A DNA stretch of 64,000 bases, taken from Rana temporaria. Taxonomy: Eukaryota > Chordata > Amphibia > Anura > Ranidae. Each line of letters starts with the position of its first letter. Position 1 is the first letter of the stretch. Shown in pieces: positions 45,312-57,412 of this stretch. The stretch is from positions 296,089,934 through 296,153,933 of the forward strand of contig NC_053492.1 of NCBI RefSeq assembly GCF_905171775.1. Direction: 5' to 3'. The position numbers were made by a program, and so were the translations under genes. The notes beneath the pieces are model-generated. The model was not told the DNA's origin. It saw only the letters and a program-made list of their open reading frames with translations, and did not search any database.

Positions 45312-45547
45312 AGACTATTTTCTAGCATTACCCAAGTATACCATACAACCTCCCTCTAGCACATGTCCTGATATCACATTTTTCTTTTATGTTTGTCCTG
45401 TAGTCAGAAACAGCTTTTATTGTCCCCTGTGACATCACTGGACTTGCACAATTGTTGCTTAGGCAGCTTCTGAGAGCTCAGTTACTATTCATGTAGACAT
45501 GCCCCCAGAACTACATCTTCTATTAGCACTCTCTCTACACACAATGG

Positions 45548-45842
45548 GGGTTATTTACGAAAGGCAAATCTACTTTGCACTACAAGTGCAAACTACAAGT
45601 GCAAAGTGCACTTGAAATTGCACTGAAAGTTCACTTGGAAGTGCAGTCCCTCTAAATCTGAGGGGTAGATCTGAAATGAGGGGAAGCTCTGCTGATTATC
45701 CAATCATGTACAAGCTAAAATGCTGTTTTTTTTTTCTTTGCATGTCCCCCTCGGATCTACAGAGACTTCACTTCCAATGCACTTTGCACTTGTAGTTTGC
45801 ACTTGTAGTGCAAAGTGGATTTGCCTTTCGTAAATAACCCCC
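45548..45842. mobile_element. palindromic MITE (GGGGGTTATTTAC ends), second copy
   Basis: Inverted ends GGGGGTTATTTACGAAAGGC and GCCTTTCGTAAATAACCCCC. AAT on both sides is the likely 3-bp TSD, and the empty site reads CACAC-AAT-GTGTG, a palindrome. Same family as 8693-8994. Confidence 0.8.
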
Positions 45843-46632
45843 AATGTGTGGGCAGGCTCTTGGGAGTCATGGCAGCAGCAATGATTTGATGGGAAAGAAA
45901 TCAATGTAAGCCATTGTGTGGGACAGAGAGGGGTGGATGATAGGTAGAGTTTAGTAGTACAACAACCAGCACTAACAATACTGGTTGGAATTTCAGTCCA
46001 GAAAAGGCACTGTGTTATCTGCCCAAACATTAGTTAGGGGCACCCTGGAATTCTGTCAGGATCACCAGTATTTTTCTGTACATGCAGAATTTTTAAAAGG
46101 GATAAAACCCTGGAAAATGTGCAAGCACTGCAAAGATGTACTGAATATTTTTTATTTTGTCTAGCATACATTTTAGAAACAATGTAAAATGACGGTTTTG
46201 ATTTTTGATCACATTATTGTATATTTGGCATGTATATTTAAAGTAGCTTCTTTGCAAGATTACAGTAGGTAAATGAAGACATTTCTGAATGCAAGAGTTA
46301 TCTGGTGGCAAAAAAAACAAAGACTGAGGTTAGCTGCTTCAATAAATTTCCCAGAAAGCCGGGGAGCTACTAGCGCTATCAGGCACACTAAAAGGTTAGG
46401 TGGGCTACTTGCCATTCACCTGTCATTTAGCACTATAATAAGATCCTTCCCATGTTGTTATTTTTATTTTACAAAGTAACCATCTGAATAAAAAAAAAGG
46501 GGTACCCACTGAACAAATGATTTTGAAAACATAAATGTGGTTAGGATACTAAGATAAACGACTTGAAATATTTCAAATAAGAACACGTTGCTAAAAGTTT
46601 GCTATAGTGGTCCTAAACGGTGATAGAAACTG

Positions 46633-47331
46633 AAAATGACTAGGGCTGCAACTAACGATTATTTTCATAATCGATTAGTTGGCCGATTATTGTTTCGATT
46701 TATTGACTAATCGGATAATCTTAAAAAAAAATATATCCATATAAAGTGGTAAATATAAATAACCAACTACAGTAATTGTAATGCCTTCTATTACCTCCTC
46801 TTTCTCTGGGTTCAGATGCTGATCTTCCCTGCACAGCCTTTAATGTGATTATTTTTTTTATTTTTTTTTAAACAAACTTGTTATACTTACCTGCTCTGTG
46901 TAATGGTTTTGCACAGAGCAGCCCAGATCCTCCACTTCTGGGGTCCCTCACCGATGCTTCTGGCTCCTCCTGCCTTCAGAGTGCCTCAATAGCAAGCTGC
47001 AAAGTATAGGATAAAGCGCCCGCTATAGCAAGGTTTAAAAAAAAAACAAAAAAAAAACACACACCCCTTCTGCCTTTAGAACCACTCACTTCCTGCCCAG
47101 GACTACATGTCAAATGAGGCATTGCTCCTCACACTTGCACATTCACAAATTCTCAGGCACTCAATGACATGTATGGATGGTGTACTGAGCTGTATGTGTG
47201 TTGCACTGTATTTCCTGATATGTAAACAAATAATGCATTCTATATGCAGGCCAACTGGTCGATTAATCGATTATGAAAATAGTTGACAACTATTTTCATA
47301 ATCGATTAGTAGTTTCAGCCCTAAAAATGAC
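46633..47331. mobile_element. hAT element with perfect 8-bp TSD
   Basis: AAAATGAC at 46633-46640 and 47324-47331. Ends TAGGGCTGCAACTAACGATT and AGTAGTTTCAGCCCTA with repeated ATAATCGATTAGT subterminal motifs. The interior is non-coding and includes CTTACCTGCTCTGTG, like other local repeats. Confidence 0.9.
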
Positions 47332-47753
47332 CGATCTGCATTGCAAGACGTGTAAAGGGTATGGCCTGTTATTATGGCAGCTGTGCTTCCGCTGTCTTTT
47401 GGAAAGGTACAAAGGCTTTTTGTATAGGCAGTCTACAGTTCAAGTTTAAACAGGCGGTAATATCTTTATTGAGTTTTCAGTATTAAATGAACATGGGCAG
47501 CATTTCCAGCATCTTAGCAAATTAGGCAGTGTCTACAGGAGGGAAAAAAAAAACAACATAAAATAGACCCTAAAATCCCAAAACAGTTACTTTTTATGTT
47601 GTTTTATGTGGCGGAATCTCCAAAATCTTATGAAGCAGAGACTGTGATTTTGTATATTTGTTTGTGTCTCTAAGCCCACAATGATGTCGATCATGTTCCA
47701 AATATTAGAGGAAATGCTTTCCTAGCATACACTGTAGCTACCCTATCTACATG

Positions 47754-48205
47754 TAAGGCCCCGTACACACGAGAGGATATCCGCTGGAAACGGTCCGCCG
47801 GACCGTTTCCAGCGGATAAATCCTCTGGCGGATTTGGATCTGATGGGAATACATCCGCGGTGACGTGTCGCGCTGTCACCGCGACGATGACGCGGCGATG
47901 TGCGCGACGCTGGAAGGTAAATACTTCCACGCATGCGTCGAATCATTACGACGCATGCGAGGGAGGGGAGCGGACGGACTGATCCGGTGAGTCTGTACAG
48001 ACGACCGGATCAGTCCGCTGGACTGGATTCCAGCGGATAGATTTTGTAGCATGTTACAAAATTTTTATCCACTGGGAATCCGTCGGCTGGATTTTTATCC
48101 GCCGGGAAATGTCCGCTCGGACGTACACACGACCTGATCTATCTGCTGGAACTGATCCACGGATCAATCCCAGCGGATAGATCCGGTCGTCTGTACGAGG
48201 CCTAA
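47754..48205. mobile_element. PIF/Harbinger-like MITE (CCGTACACACG ends)
   Basis: TAA at 47754-47756 and 48203-48205. Ends GGCCCCGTACACACGAGAGG and CGGTCGTCTGTACGAGGCC. Interior ATCCGCTGG/CCAGCGGAT repeats form many hairpins. The 79- and 67-codon minus frames are artefacts. Confidence 0.75.
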
Positions 48206-48799
48206 GAAGTGGATGGGTCTTTCATTAGGAGAACACTGGAGTTGTAGCAACCTCTAGTTCTCACTGCTGAACTACCCGCCAATGGCCACCAACTGACAGT
48301 CTGGTTGTAGATAAACTTGCTCCATTTCTTTTTTTTTTTTGTGGAAATAGGTGTCTTCATTAAAGTATATGTAAACAAAAAATTCTCTTCTCAGTATGTT
48401 TTGCCTCACTTTATACAGTCTTATAAATCTGTTGCAAATATCTTTATATGAACCCGTTTGACAGTCCTTGTTTTAGCTTTCCACGCTAAGCTGCAGCCTT
48501 GCAATCAGCAGCAGCATTGTCAGCCTGTCAAGTGTAAGCTTCAGTTGACATTTGGGCTTCAACACAATAACCAACTGAAGGAGTGTGCATGGCAGCTGAC
48601 AATGCAGGCAGCGGTTTTGCCACAATCAGCTTGTAGCAAATTCACAAAAACCTTATATAGTGATGTAAAATATGCTGATAAACAGCCTTTGAGTTTACAA
48701 TATTAAAATGCTATAATTTATTGTAATACATTTGAAGGTATGCATTCTGCTTATTAGTTGTCAACTGCAAGCAATGTGCGTATTACTGTATCGGTGAAG

Positions 48800-49735
48800 A
48801 TAAAATACACTCTGTGTCCAGCAGCCCTCTTAATATTTACCTGAGTCCCCTCTCAATCCAGCGATGTCCATGAGTGCCTCAGCCATCCAGGACTCTCCCT
48901 CCTGATTGGCTGAGACACAGAAGGAGCACCATTGGCTTCCTCTGCTGTCAATCAAAGTTAGTAAGCCGGAAGAAATGCTAAACTAAAGCTAAAGTGGGAC
49001 TTTAAATGAGGCAAAACCTAGTATATACCTCCATCCCCGGTAAATTGAAGAAAGAATTACTAAATGTTGGGACTTTAAATGAAGCATAAAAACAAAGCAT
49101 GACAATAAACCTGGCGTGTGAAGACCAAAGCTGTATTGGTAACACGTAAATAAATAATATGGTAGTTGATCCATTGTAAACATGCTTTGTTTTTATGAGA
49201 TATTTTTACAATTATGTACTGTCTAATATATATTCAGTGTAACCTACAATTGCTATGCATTACCATGTACGCTTTTATTATTAGGTACTACCATGCACTG
49301 TTTAGACTCTAGTTTTTGTAACTCATTACTATTCTACCTACCTACTCCTTAGTGGTGTTTGTCATGCCCTATCTGTAACTAGCAAATGTATTTACTTCAG
49401 TTGATTCATTGAGTTCAGCAGTGTGCTTCATTTAAAGTCCCAACATTTAGTAATTCTTTCTTCAAAGTTAGTAAGCCAATGAGGAGAGACAGGGAGCGGG
49501 GCTGAACCGTGGCTCTATGTCTGAATGGATACACAGAGCTGCGGCTCGGCTGCCCCATAGCAAGCCGCTTGCTGTGGGGGCACTCAACAGGAGGGAGGGG
49601 TCAGAAGAGGGACCCGAGCAAAGGAGGATCTGGGCTGTCCTGTGCCAAACCACAGCACAAAGCAGGTAAGTATTTGTTATTTTAATAGGAAAAAAACAAG
49701 GCTTTACAATCACCTTAAGTTTAAGTTGTATGCAA
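48800..49735. mobile_element. dispersed repeat split by a retroposed insertion
   Basis: The two halves (48800-48967 and 49478-49735) join smoothly when the insertion is removed. The right end reads GGCTTTACAATCACCTTAA, a terminal form I associate with ranid MITEs. The left end is not placed. Confidence 0.5.
48952..49477 (+). mobile_element. retroposed foldback with 16-bp TSD (copy E)
   Basis: TCAAAGTTAGTAAGCC at 48952-48967 and 49462-49477 bounds a 494-bp insert. Outer arms of 42 bp (49045-49086 and 49424-49465) are exact inverted copies, the right one running into the TSD as in copy A. A second inner hairpin, CATAAAAACAAAGCATG / CATGCTTTGTTTTTATG, lies at 49085-49101 and 49181-49197. Between them ATGACAATAA (49099-49108) and GGTAACACGT (49138-49147) faintly echo the motif of copies A-C. 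Non-coding. Confidence 0.8.
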
Positions 49736-49996
49736 GTTAAACTCCAGCCAAAAAAATTAAATTATGTTTTTTGGAGGATAGCATAGGGAAGGTTTAACAC
49801 TCCTGTAATGTTTGTTTTGTTGTCTGTGCCCCTGTTCAGAAGATTTCACCTCACTTTCTGCCCCTGTGACAATTGGATTTTGAAAATTGTTGGTTATCCT
49901 GGAAACAATGATAATTCTTACAGGAGTGAATTTTCCTTCCTAGGGGGTAGATTTCTTCTCACTTCCTGTTTCTCTTTCCGTTCATAAGTATGAGTT

Positions 49997-50543
49997 TAGA
50001 TATTGTGAAATTGGGAATAATTGACTTTATAGGCACGTATAAAAGTAATTTCAAATTTTACAAAGATGTCTAAAAACCCGGCATAGTCTGGCTTCAGCAT
50101 CAGCAGATATACATCTATTGCTATTTACCTTGTATGTCCCCACATCCTGACAAATGTACTAATTCACGGCCGCTCTTCAAATACCATGGTCCTCGGTCAA
50201 TTGGAGGGGGGGGGGTTCCTTTGCGGTTTGGTACGCTTAGCACAAAAATATTGAAGCGATGGTTTAGGTTGTGAAACTTGTAGAGCAGAATTTTTATTCC
50301 AAGAGGACATGTGGAAGCCAATTTGAGAGGAAAACATATATATCAGTGTGGGCATTTTTCGATACCATCAGTATTGCCACACAGGAAGTAAATTATAGTA
50401 TATCCTCCAGGGGAATCGCTTTGAGTCCCATGTTTTTTGTATATAGTACTGTCTGTATATGTTTTGATTTTTATGAAAATTATTCAAATTTGAAGTTTTA
50501 TACGTGCCTATAAAGGCCATTACTCCAAATTTCACACTATCTA
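49997..50543. mobile_element. candidate element with 47-bp inverted ends
   Basis: AGATATTGTGAAATTGGG... at 49997-50043 and the reverse complement ...AAATTTCACACTATCT at 50497-50543 are about 80% identical, sharing TTTATAGGCACGTATAAAA (reversed at right). There is no obvious TSD. The frames inside lack domains. Confidence 0.5.
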
Positions 50544-52888
50544 GATTATTTAGGATGTGGCACAATATTACTAGGTGTTTGATTGCCACCTAAGGGCATT
50601 GCAATCTATTCAATACCCATAAGTAAAAGTTGTTCGGAATTCAGGGACTGCGTGTATTTTCTGAGACTTTTGCTTAGACTTCCTCCTTAGTTTTCCTTGG
50701 TTTTATCGTAAGCACCTCCCTGCTTAAAAACGACTAGGAAAGTTAGTAGATCATAGACTGTCCAACACTTGCTGTACTATCAAGATCCTCTCTGCTACAC
50801 ACAACATTCTCTTACACACAAAGATGCCCCCAGAATTTCTCAAGCTCTGCAGGCTAGCATTTCTTGGTTTCTTCCTCAAATATAGACAGACACTTTGTGA
50901 TGGCAGTTGCTTCCTCTATAAAAAGCACAATATAAACATAGGCATACCTAGGTCTGATTAAGCCAACTTGTCAGGAACAAATAGTACCATTTAATAGCCA
51001 AGCTGGCTTTCCCAGTGTTTCTCTAACAAGCTTATGTAATGCATAATGTAATTCCTAACTTGGTCCTCTTTGGTCCTGGTAACAGTTTTTTGTTATGTTT
51101 CCTTACATGCCCGTCCTATGTCGCCCCTGCATGGGCAAACCATAGTTTGTTATGATTCTTGAAACTTCAATAAAAATATTGAAACAGAAAATGCATATAC
51201 AGTATGTAGACCATGAAACCGATGTTGAATACCATGATATGCTTGCGTTTTAGTGGATAGACAATGTAGGATTTTCATCTTCATTTACAGTGAATGCGTG
51301 TGACATAAAGGTCAGAGCAGCATATACAAGGGCAAGATATTTACTGAATTCAAAGACCACTGACACCTGACCAATGTCCCTGACTTGAATGAAAAAAACA
51401 TAATATCCCACTACAGTTATCCAAACACAAAACAGACAGGTGTACAGAGATTTCTCTTTTTACAGTCCATACTATCACTGTGTAAGCCATTTTCTGACCT
51501 GCAGACACATATGCAATATTACAGAGCATGTCATTCTCCCTTTATTTTTGTCACAGCTTTAGGATGCTGTGGCATAGCTACTCCCCTCACCAAATCACAC
51601 GTTTTAGTGGACATTTAAAGAATATTTTTGCTGCTTTTCATTCATCTACCCCTAGGTGGGACAATTGTGTTGATTTACTAAAGGCAAACAGGCTATGTAC
51701 AGCTATGTACAAACAAAATAAATAAAAAAAAACATTATTTTTGCTTGCACAACATTGGATAATGGAAGTCAGCACAGTAACACCTAATGCACTAAGCTAA
51801 TTGTAAAATTACATTTAAAAGTGAAAATTCTCTTGCAAACAAAACAGCCCATTTTCCTGTAGTAAATTAACCCCAATTTGTGTGGAATTTATTTACAGTT
51901 GAACCCTAGAAAACTAAAAAGTCATCCCTTGCAGTGGTTAACTGCTTGTTTAGTCTATGGGACAATAGGAGCACTTTTACTTACCTGATCCTTCGCTCCC
52001 CCTTCAAACAGCGCTCTCCTTGTCTCCAGCAGTGAATTGTCTTTGGTTGGGCTATGGTCCCTGCATCAGTCTTGATGCCAGAAGACTTTAGACCGCTGGA
52101 GCCTGGAGGAGAACAGGCAACAGGAACCAGTCTAGAGAAAGAGAGAAGCCTGCAGCAGCAGAGTATCAGGTAATAAAACTTGTTTATGATTTCTTAGGAA
52201 TAAAGAAGCAGGTAACCCTTGCCGTTTAGGCACAGTCCCAATGTTAGAGGAATTTTTAGTTTTCCAAATTTCAGCTTCAAAAGTTTTCTGTGGGATTCTA
52301 AACGGTGAGAAGAAAACAGTGAATCAATAGGTTACACACATAGAGCCTCATTCAGCAAGAATAAGAAGAAAAAATAGTCGCTCTACATTTAGTTACTCCC
52401 AATAAAACCAATTAAGACCTCAACTAGGCAAACATGCGAACAGAACTTTGCATAAAAATACGCAAACATTCATCAGTAAATTCCAAATCGGCAGTAGGTT
52501 CCATAACTGGCAATTGCTATATGGAACTGCACTGCAGTATTTAGCTATGATCATGTGTGTACTGTACATGTATGCCAATAAACCATTATTATATAGGATG
52601 TGCTCTACCTTGTGTGCAGCTATTTATTTATATTAAAATTATTGTGTATAGTTTGTTTTCTTCTTTTGCTAACAAATGCTGTTCCAAATTATTATTACAG
52701 AGTAATCTCTGCTATTCGGTAAGGTTACATGTATTGAACATTTACAGTTACATACCTGTTCTATGTTAATTTATTTGTATGTTAAATCTCATTTTTATGA
52801 GACTATAGAGCTCCAATTATCTATGTTCATTCTTGAATCGTACTAAACGATTATGCAAGTCTAGTTGTATACTAATGAACAATAAAGC
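50544..52888. other. unassigned 2.3-kb interval
   Basis: AT-rich; 51950-52180 has weak similarity to the TTACTTACCTG-containing dispersed repeats. No supported gene. Confidence 0.35.
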
Positions 52889-53165
52889 CCTTAGGTCACG
52901 AGTTTAAATCCCAACCATGCTAACACCCTGCATGTTCAATAATGTTTGATTATTTTTGTTCACCACACAATAATACTTTTGCTAAATAACATACCATTGC
53001 ATGCAATTGATCATGGAAATGCTAATGTGGTAGTTTCTAATAGGCATTTGCTTATTTTCAGCATACAATGTTGTTGAAAATTTAAGCAATGATATCATGC
53101 TTGGGATTTGAACCCATGGTCAGAGTTTTTAGGTAGAAGTGTAAACCACTAAGCCACTGAGATGA
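52889..53165 (-). mobile_element. tRNA-derived SINE-like unit (first)
   Basis: On minus the unit starts with a pol III-like head: box A TGGCTTAGTGG (53157-53147) and box B GGGTTCAAATCCC (53115-53103), about 32 bp apart. The distal end (52889-52915, GGTCACGAGTTTAAATCCC on +) looks like a second box B in the opposite orientation. A second copy lies at 53483-53752. It is not a functional tRNA gene: no acceptor stem or anticodon arm can be formed. Confidence 0.55.
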
Positions 53166-53482
53166 ACACAATTCTAATAAGAATATGCAGTAGTACCATG
53201 ATTAAATAATGAACATAGAACAAGAGAATCTATATTCTCCTATAATACAAAGTCAATAGCATCGCTAAATTGTCAAAAATTAGTAGATGTGACTTGTTTA
53301 GCTTTTTTTGCCGATGTTTATATTATGATCATTGATGTAGAGTTATGTCTCTATTATCTCCAATTCCTATTTTAGGAGAATGTTGAGTTCTATTAATGTA
53401 TGTTCATGATGTAATCATGGTACTACCTTTGATTCTAGGTATAATTGTACTCAGCACATTGGCTGCACTCATAAAAGAAAAG
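53166..53482. other. unassigned spacer between SINE-like units
   Basis: AT-rich, no feature recognised. Confidence 0.4.
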
Positions 53483-53752
53483 CACTTAGGTCATGAGTTC
53501 CAATCCCAACCATGCTAACACCCTGAGTGTTCACTAGTGTTTGATACATTTTTCTGCCCACACAATAATACATTTGCTAAATAACATACCATTGCATGCA
53601 ATTGAGCATGCAAATTATGATTAGGCGTTCACCTTTTTTCATCATATTGTGTTGTTTAAAATTGAAACAGGTGATACCATGCTTGAGATTCAAACCCAAG
53701 GTCAGAGTGATCCTAGGTAGGAGTGCAACCACTAAGCCACTGAGTTGACAGT
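53483..53752 (-). mobile_element. tRNA-derived SINE-like unit (second)
   Basis: Direct repeat of the first unit at about 595-bp spacing (shared AAATAACATACCATTGCATG, AACCATGCTAACACCCTG, CACTAAGCCACTGAG). On minus, box A TGGCTTAGTGG (53739-53729) is intact, while box B is diverged (GGGTTTGAATCTC, 53697-53685). Confidence 0.55.
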
Positions 53753-54540
53753 TCCAAAACATATGACAAGTCGCACCCTATTGTCACCAATGTAACCGTT
53801 CAAATTGACGCGTCTCCGACTTTGCTGCAGCGATTTGAAAAAAAGGTTCCTGCACCATTTTTTTACAAATTTAGGTGTGAATTGCATGGACATCTGTGCA
53901 TAAAGTGCCACAGATGTCCACCAAGTAGCACCTGGAATCACGCTGACCTGTTACTTTGAAATCGCGCTACTTCAAGTGAAGTAGCACGATTTCAAAGTAG
54001 CATCAATGTGAACCAGGGCTAAAATCTGTGTGCAGGATCATACCAGACTTATACATCCATCTCTGCCCCAAAACACACAGTTATAGATTTAGTGCAAACC
54101 CACACTCGATTTATTTATAATGTAATTTCTTGGCTTTCCGTTATGTGAAACCCATCAAATATATAATCACTTGTGAAAAAGAAACTAACACACAACAGAG
54201 GAAGAACATACAAGCCTCTAGCCAGTTAGCCACTATGCTGCCACATGGATGGAGCCTCCATCTCTGTGGTGTCAAGCAGTCCTAAGTCCCAAAGGTACAA
54301 TAAGTTAATCGATGCAGATGTACTCTGGTAGGCCGGACAACCATTGAACAACCAGTTTGTGTGATATGCCGTCTGTTTTGAAGCTGCTAGAACCTTCTCT
54401 AATTTTGGTACTCTTTGCTTGGTAAGAGGCTGCACTTGGTGCTGGTGGGGAATTCACAAGGCCGATTATTGTCCTTGCCAATGGAAAATATATGGCACAA
54501 TTTGCAATTGTGGTGGAACCCTCCTTCACATAAATACACA
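53753..54540. other. unassigned; includes a hairpin-ended segment
   Basis: 53955-54000 contains TTACTTTGAAATCGCGCTAC / GTAGCACGATTTCAAAGTAG, a strong inverted repeat, probably one end of a MITE whose other end I cannot place. No gene. Confidence 0.4.
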
Positions 54541-55214
54541 TACCGTATTTTCCGCACCATAAGATGCACTTTTCCCCCCCAGAAATATGAGGGGAAATGT
54601 CTCTGTGTCTTATGGAGCGAATGTATGCTAGGCACCACTGGCACCATCCTCGCCACCACCGCCAGAAGAGAGGCAGGAGAGAGGAGGACAGACACCTGAT
54701 GCCCCTGCGAGCGCCGAGCGATCTCCCGCCTGGGCCTGACATTGCTGCAGAGACAGAACAAAGAGCATTCAACCGCTCGGGCTGCTCTGTATTCTGTCAG
54801 GAGGTTGGAATGACCTGAGGTAAGGCTGCGCTTATGGCAATGGTCAGGCTGCGCTTATGGCAATGGTCAGGCTGCGTTTATGGCAATGGTCAGGCTGCGT
54901 TTATGGCAATGGTCAGGCTGCGTTTATGGCAATGGCCAGGCTGCGTTTATGGCAATGGCCAGGCTGCCTTTATGGCAATGGCCAGGCTGCCTTTATGGCA
55001 ATGGCCAGGCTGCATTTATGGCAATGGCCAGGCTGCATTTATGGCAATGGTCAGGCTGCATTTATGGCAATGGTCAGGCTGCATTTATGGCAATGGTCAG
55101 GCTGCATTTCTTTGGCACTCAGAAATATTTTAGGACATCATTTGGTTCAGAATATTTTTTTAACCTAGGTGAGTCTTATGGTCAGGTGCATCTTATGGAG
55201 CAAAAAATACGGTA
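54541..55214. mobile_element. element with CCGTATTTTCCGCACC ends, carrying a minisatellite
   Basis: Left end TACCGTATTTTCCGCACCAT and right end TGGAGCAAAAAATACGGTA are inverted, with subterminal AAGATGCACTT / GGTGCATCTT. The interior has a GC-rich block and the 23-bp minisatellite (54826-55110). No transposase. Confidence 0.7.
54826..55110. repeat. 23-bp minisatellite
   Basis: About 12 tandem units of GGCTGCGTTTATGGCAATGG plus TCA, with ordered variants: CGCTT then CGTTT then CCTTT then CATTT, and TCA/CCA alternation. Variants cluster along the array, showing stepwise expansion. Since 23 is not a multiple of 3, all three + frames stay open; they are artefacts. Confidence 0.95.
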
Positions 55215-55298
55215 AATACTGCATTTCAGTCAGGAGTTCTGTTTTGTGATATATTCTGTGATATTTGGTGGTTCTTGGTGTGTGAGTGTAGAATAGTG

Positions 55299-55640
55299 TA
55301 ATGGCCCATACATACGATTGGAAAATTCCGACAGCAAAAGTCAAATGCGAGCTGTTGAACGGAAATTCCGACTGTGTGTATGCTCCATCAGACTTTTGCT
55401 GTCGAAATTTCTGCCAACAAAAGATTGTCTGTAGCAATTCCGATGCGCAAAATTCCGACGCATGCTCGGAAACAATTTGACGCATGCTCGGAAGCATTGA
55501 ACTTCTCGGCTTGTCGTAGTGTTGTACGTCACCGCGTTCAGAGAACTTGTGTGACCGTGTGTATGCAAGCCAAGCTTGAGCAGAATTCCGTTGGAAAAAA
55601 ACATCCAATCGGAAAATCCGATCGTGTGTACGTGGCATTA
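55299..55640. mobile_element. PIF/Harbinger-like MITE
   Basis: TAA (55299-55301) and TTA (55638-55640) flank ends TGGCCCATACATACGATTGG and CCGATCGTGTGTACGTGGCA. The interior contains CGACAGCAAAAGTC / GACTTTTGCTGTCG hairpins. Frames inside are artefacts. Confidence 0.7.
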
Positions 55641-55879
55641 CCCTCTGAAGTTTGGGAATTACATTTTGATCTAGATTTATGATGTTGGTACACATATCAC
55701 ATTTTTTGGGTGAAACTTATGATCATTTGGAAATACTAACCAACACACAAGTGAGCAACAAGTAAATTTATATTCCACAAACATGAAAACATTACACATT
55801 ACTAGCGTTTCAAAAAAAAAAAAAAAAACAGGAATAAGAAGCAACATAAAAACCCAGCAAGGACAATTGTTTTTAAGAA

Positions 55880-56530
55880 TTAACCCTTTCGCTGCAGAGC
55901 CGTTTTTGCGTTTTTTGCACACGTTTACAAAATCATTTTAGGCCTGAAGATTACACAAAACCCCAAACATTATATATTTTCTGAAAGCAGACACCCTAGA
56001 GAATAAAATAGCGGTAGTTTCCAATTATGTCGCATGATATTACAGCAAAGGTCTAGGAAACAAAATATTTCAGTTAAAAACACACTAACGTGAATTTTAG
56101 GGCAAACAAACGCATTAAATTACACAAATTTTTGTTAAAATATAAAAGACGAGGTTGCGCCAAGTAAATAGGTCCCGAACATGCCAAATCTTGTATTTTT
56201 TTGCACACCAGAAATGGCATCAAACTTCAGTACCCTATATTTTATATAGGCGACGCATCAAATGCCCCCCTATAGTTATCAGTTTAGTGTTAAGGAGGAG
56301 GTCTGGTGCTAGAATTATTGCTTTCATTCCTGCGTGCGTGGCGATATGCAACATGTATATCACAATCTACGTTTTCTCTAAAATTGGGTGGATTTCATGT
56401 GCTTGGGTGTAACTTTATTTTTTGGCAAAATATATTATTTATTATATATATGTATTTTTTTTTTTTTTTGTATCACATAGGGGACAAACAGTCCCCTGTG
56501 TGATACTTTTTTGGTGACAGGTTCTCTTTA
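55880..56530. mobile_element. TTAA-started dispersed repeat
   Basis: TTAA at 55880-55883 followed by CCCTTTCGCTGCAGAGCCG. It includes a CATAGGGGACAAACAGTCCC/CTGTGTG hairpin near 56477-56505. The right end is uncertain. I recognise the general sequence type from ranid DNA; non-coding. Confidence 0.5.
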
Positions 56531-57045
56531 TTGAGATATGCAGGGTCTAGGAATAGGTGACTATTAGGTAAAACCTTCTACCTTTAGGTCTCAGGAGAGA
56601 CACCCGGTATTGGTTAGAATGTGGATGAATTACTTGAAATGCAAATGATAAGCAAAATGGATTACTTTGTAAGCATTCCTATTATGCAAAACCTTTTCTT
56701 ATTTATCACAAGCCATTCCCATTTTGATGTGTGGTATGAGACACAGAGAAACACCAAAATGTATTTAGACAAAAGGTGGTCAAGGCAAAACATACTGCTG
56801 ATAGATGAAAACCACACGCAGTTCTATTCCCACAGCAAAAACAAATGAACAGCATTACTGTTGACTTGTCTATATGGTGACTATCGGCAATGTGCATAAC
56901 ATATATTAAACAATCACCATTCACTTTGCAGTGTAAATAGACACTTGACAGGACACTTCTTACAACTATTACAAGAGAACGTCATTTCATCAGTGCTTGT
57001 TGTCAAGCTACTCAGAACTACCCAGGTGATTAACAGTGTTGACTG

Positions 57046-57412
57046 TTATGCCTCGTACACACGACCAGTTTTCCCTTCGGGAAAACTGCCATGACAGCTT
57101 TTGGCCGGGAAAACTGGCCTCGTGTATGCTCCATGGCAGTTTTCCTGACAGGAAAACCGCCGGGAATCCTGTCAGGAAATCCTGCCGCGATTCCCGGCTG
57201 TCTTTTTCCCGGCAGTTTCCCTATGGGAAACACTGCGGTGCAGCATACACACGGCTGGGATTCCCAGACAAAGCTCTCACCGCAGTTTTCCCGTTGGGAA
57301 AACCTCTGGTGTGTATAGGGGGAAAGTCACCGAGCAAGTTCTCGGTTTTCCCCCCGGGATTCCCGGCTGACTTTTTACTGCCGGCAATCCCGGTTGTGTG
57401 TACAGGGCTTTA
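57046..57412. mobile_element. PIF/Harbinger-like MITE (CCTCGTACACACGACC ends)
   Basis: TTA at 57046-57048 and 57410-57412. Ends TGCCTCGTACACACGACCAG and CGGTTGTGTGTACAGGGC. The interior consists of GGGAAAACTG/CAGTTTTCCC inverted units, and every open frame follows from them. Confidence 0.75.

Noticed and set aside
53094..53165. Functional tRNA gene
   Set aside because: Box A- and box B-like sequences are present on minus, but no acceptor stem, anticodon arm or terminator T-run can be paired; better explained as a SINE head.
54834..55215. Three overlapping frames repeating AMVRLRLWQWSGC-like units
   Set aside because: The 23-bp period shifts phase every unit, so all three frames read the same peptide; not selected coding sequence.
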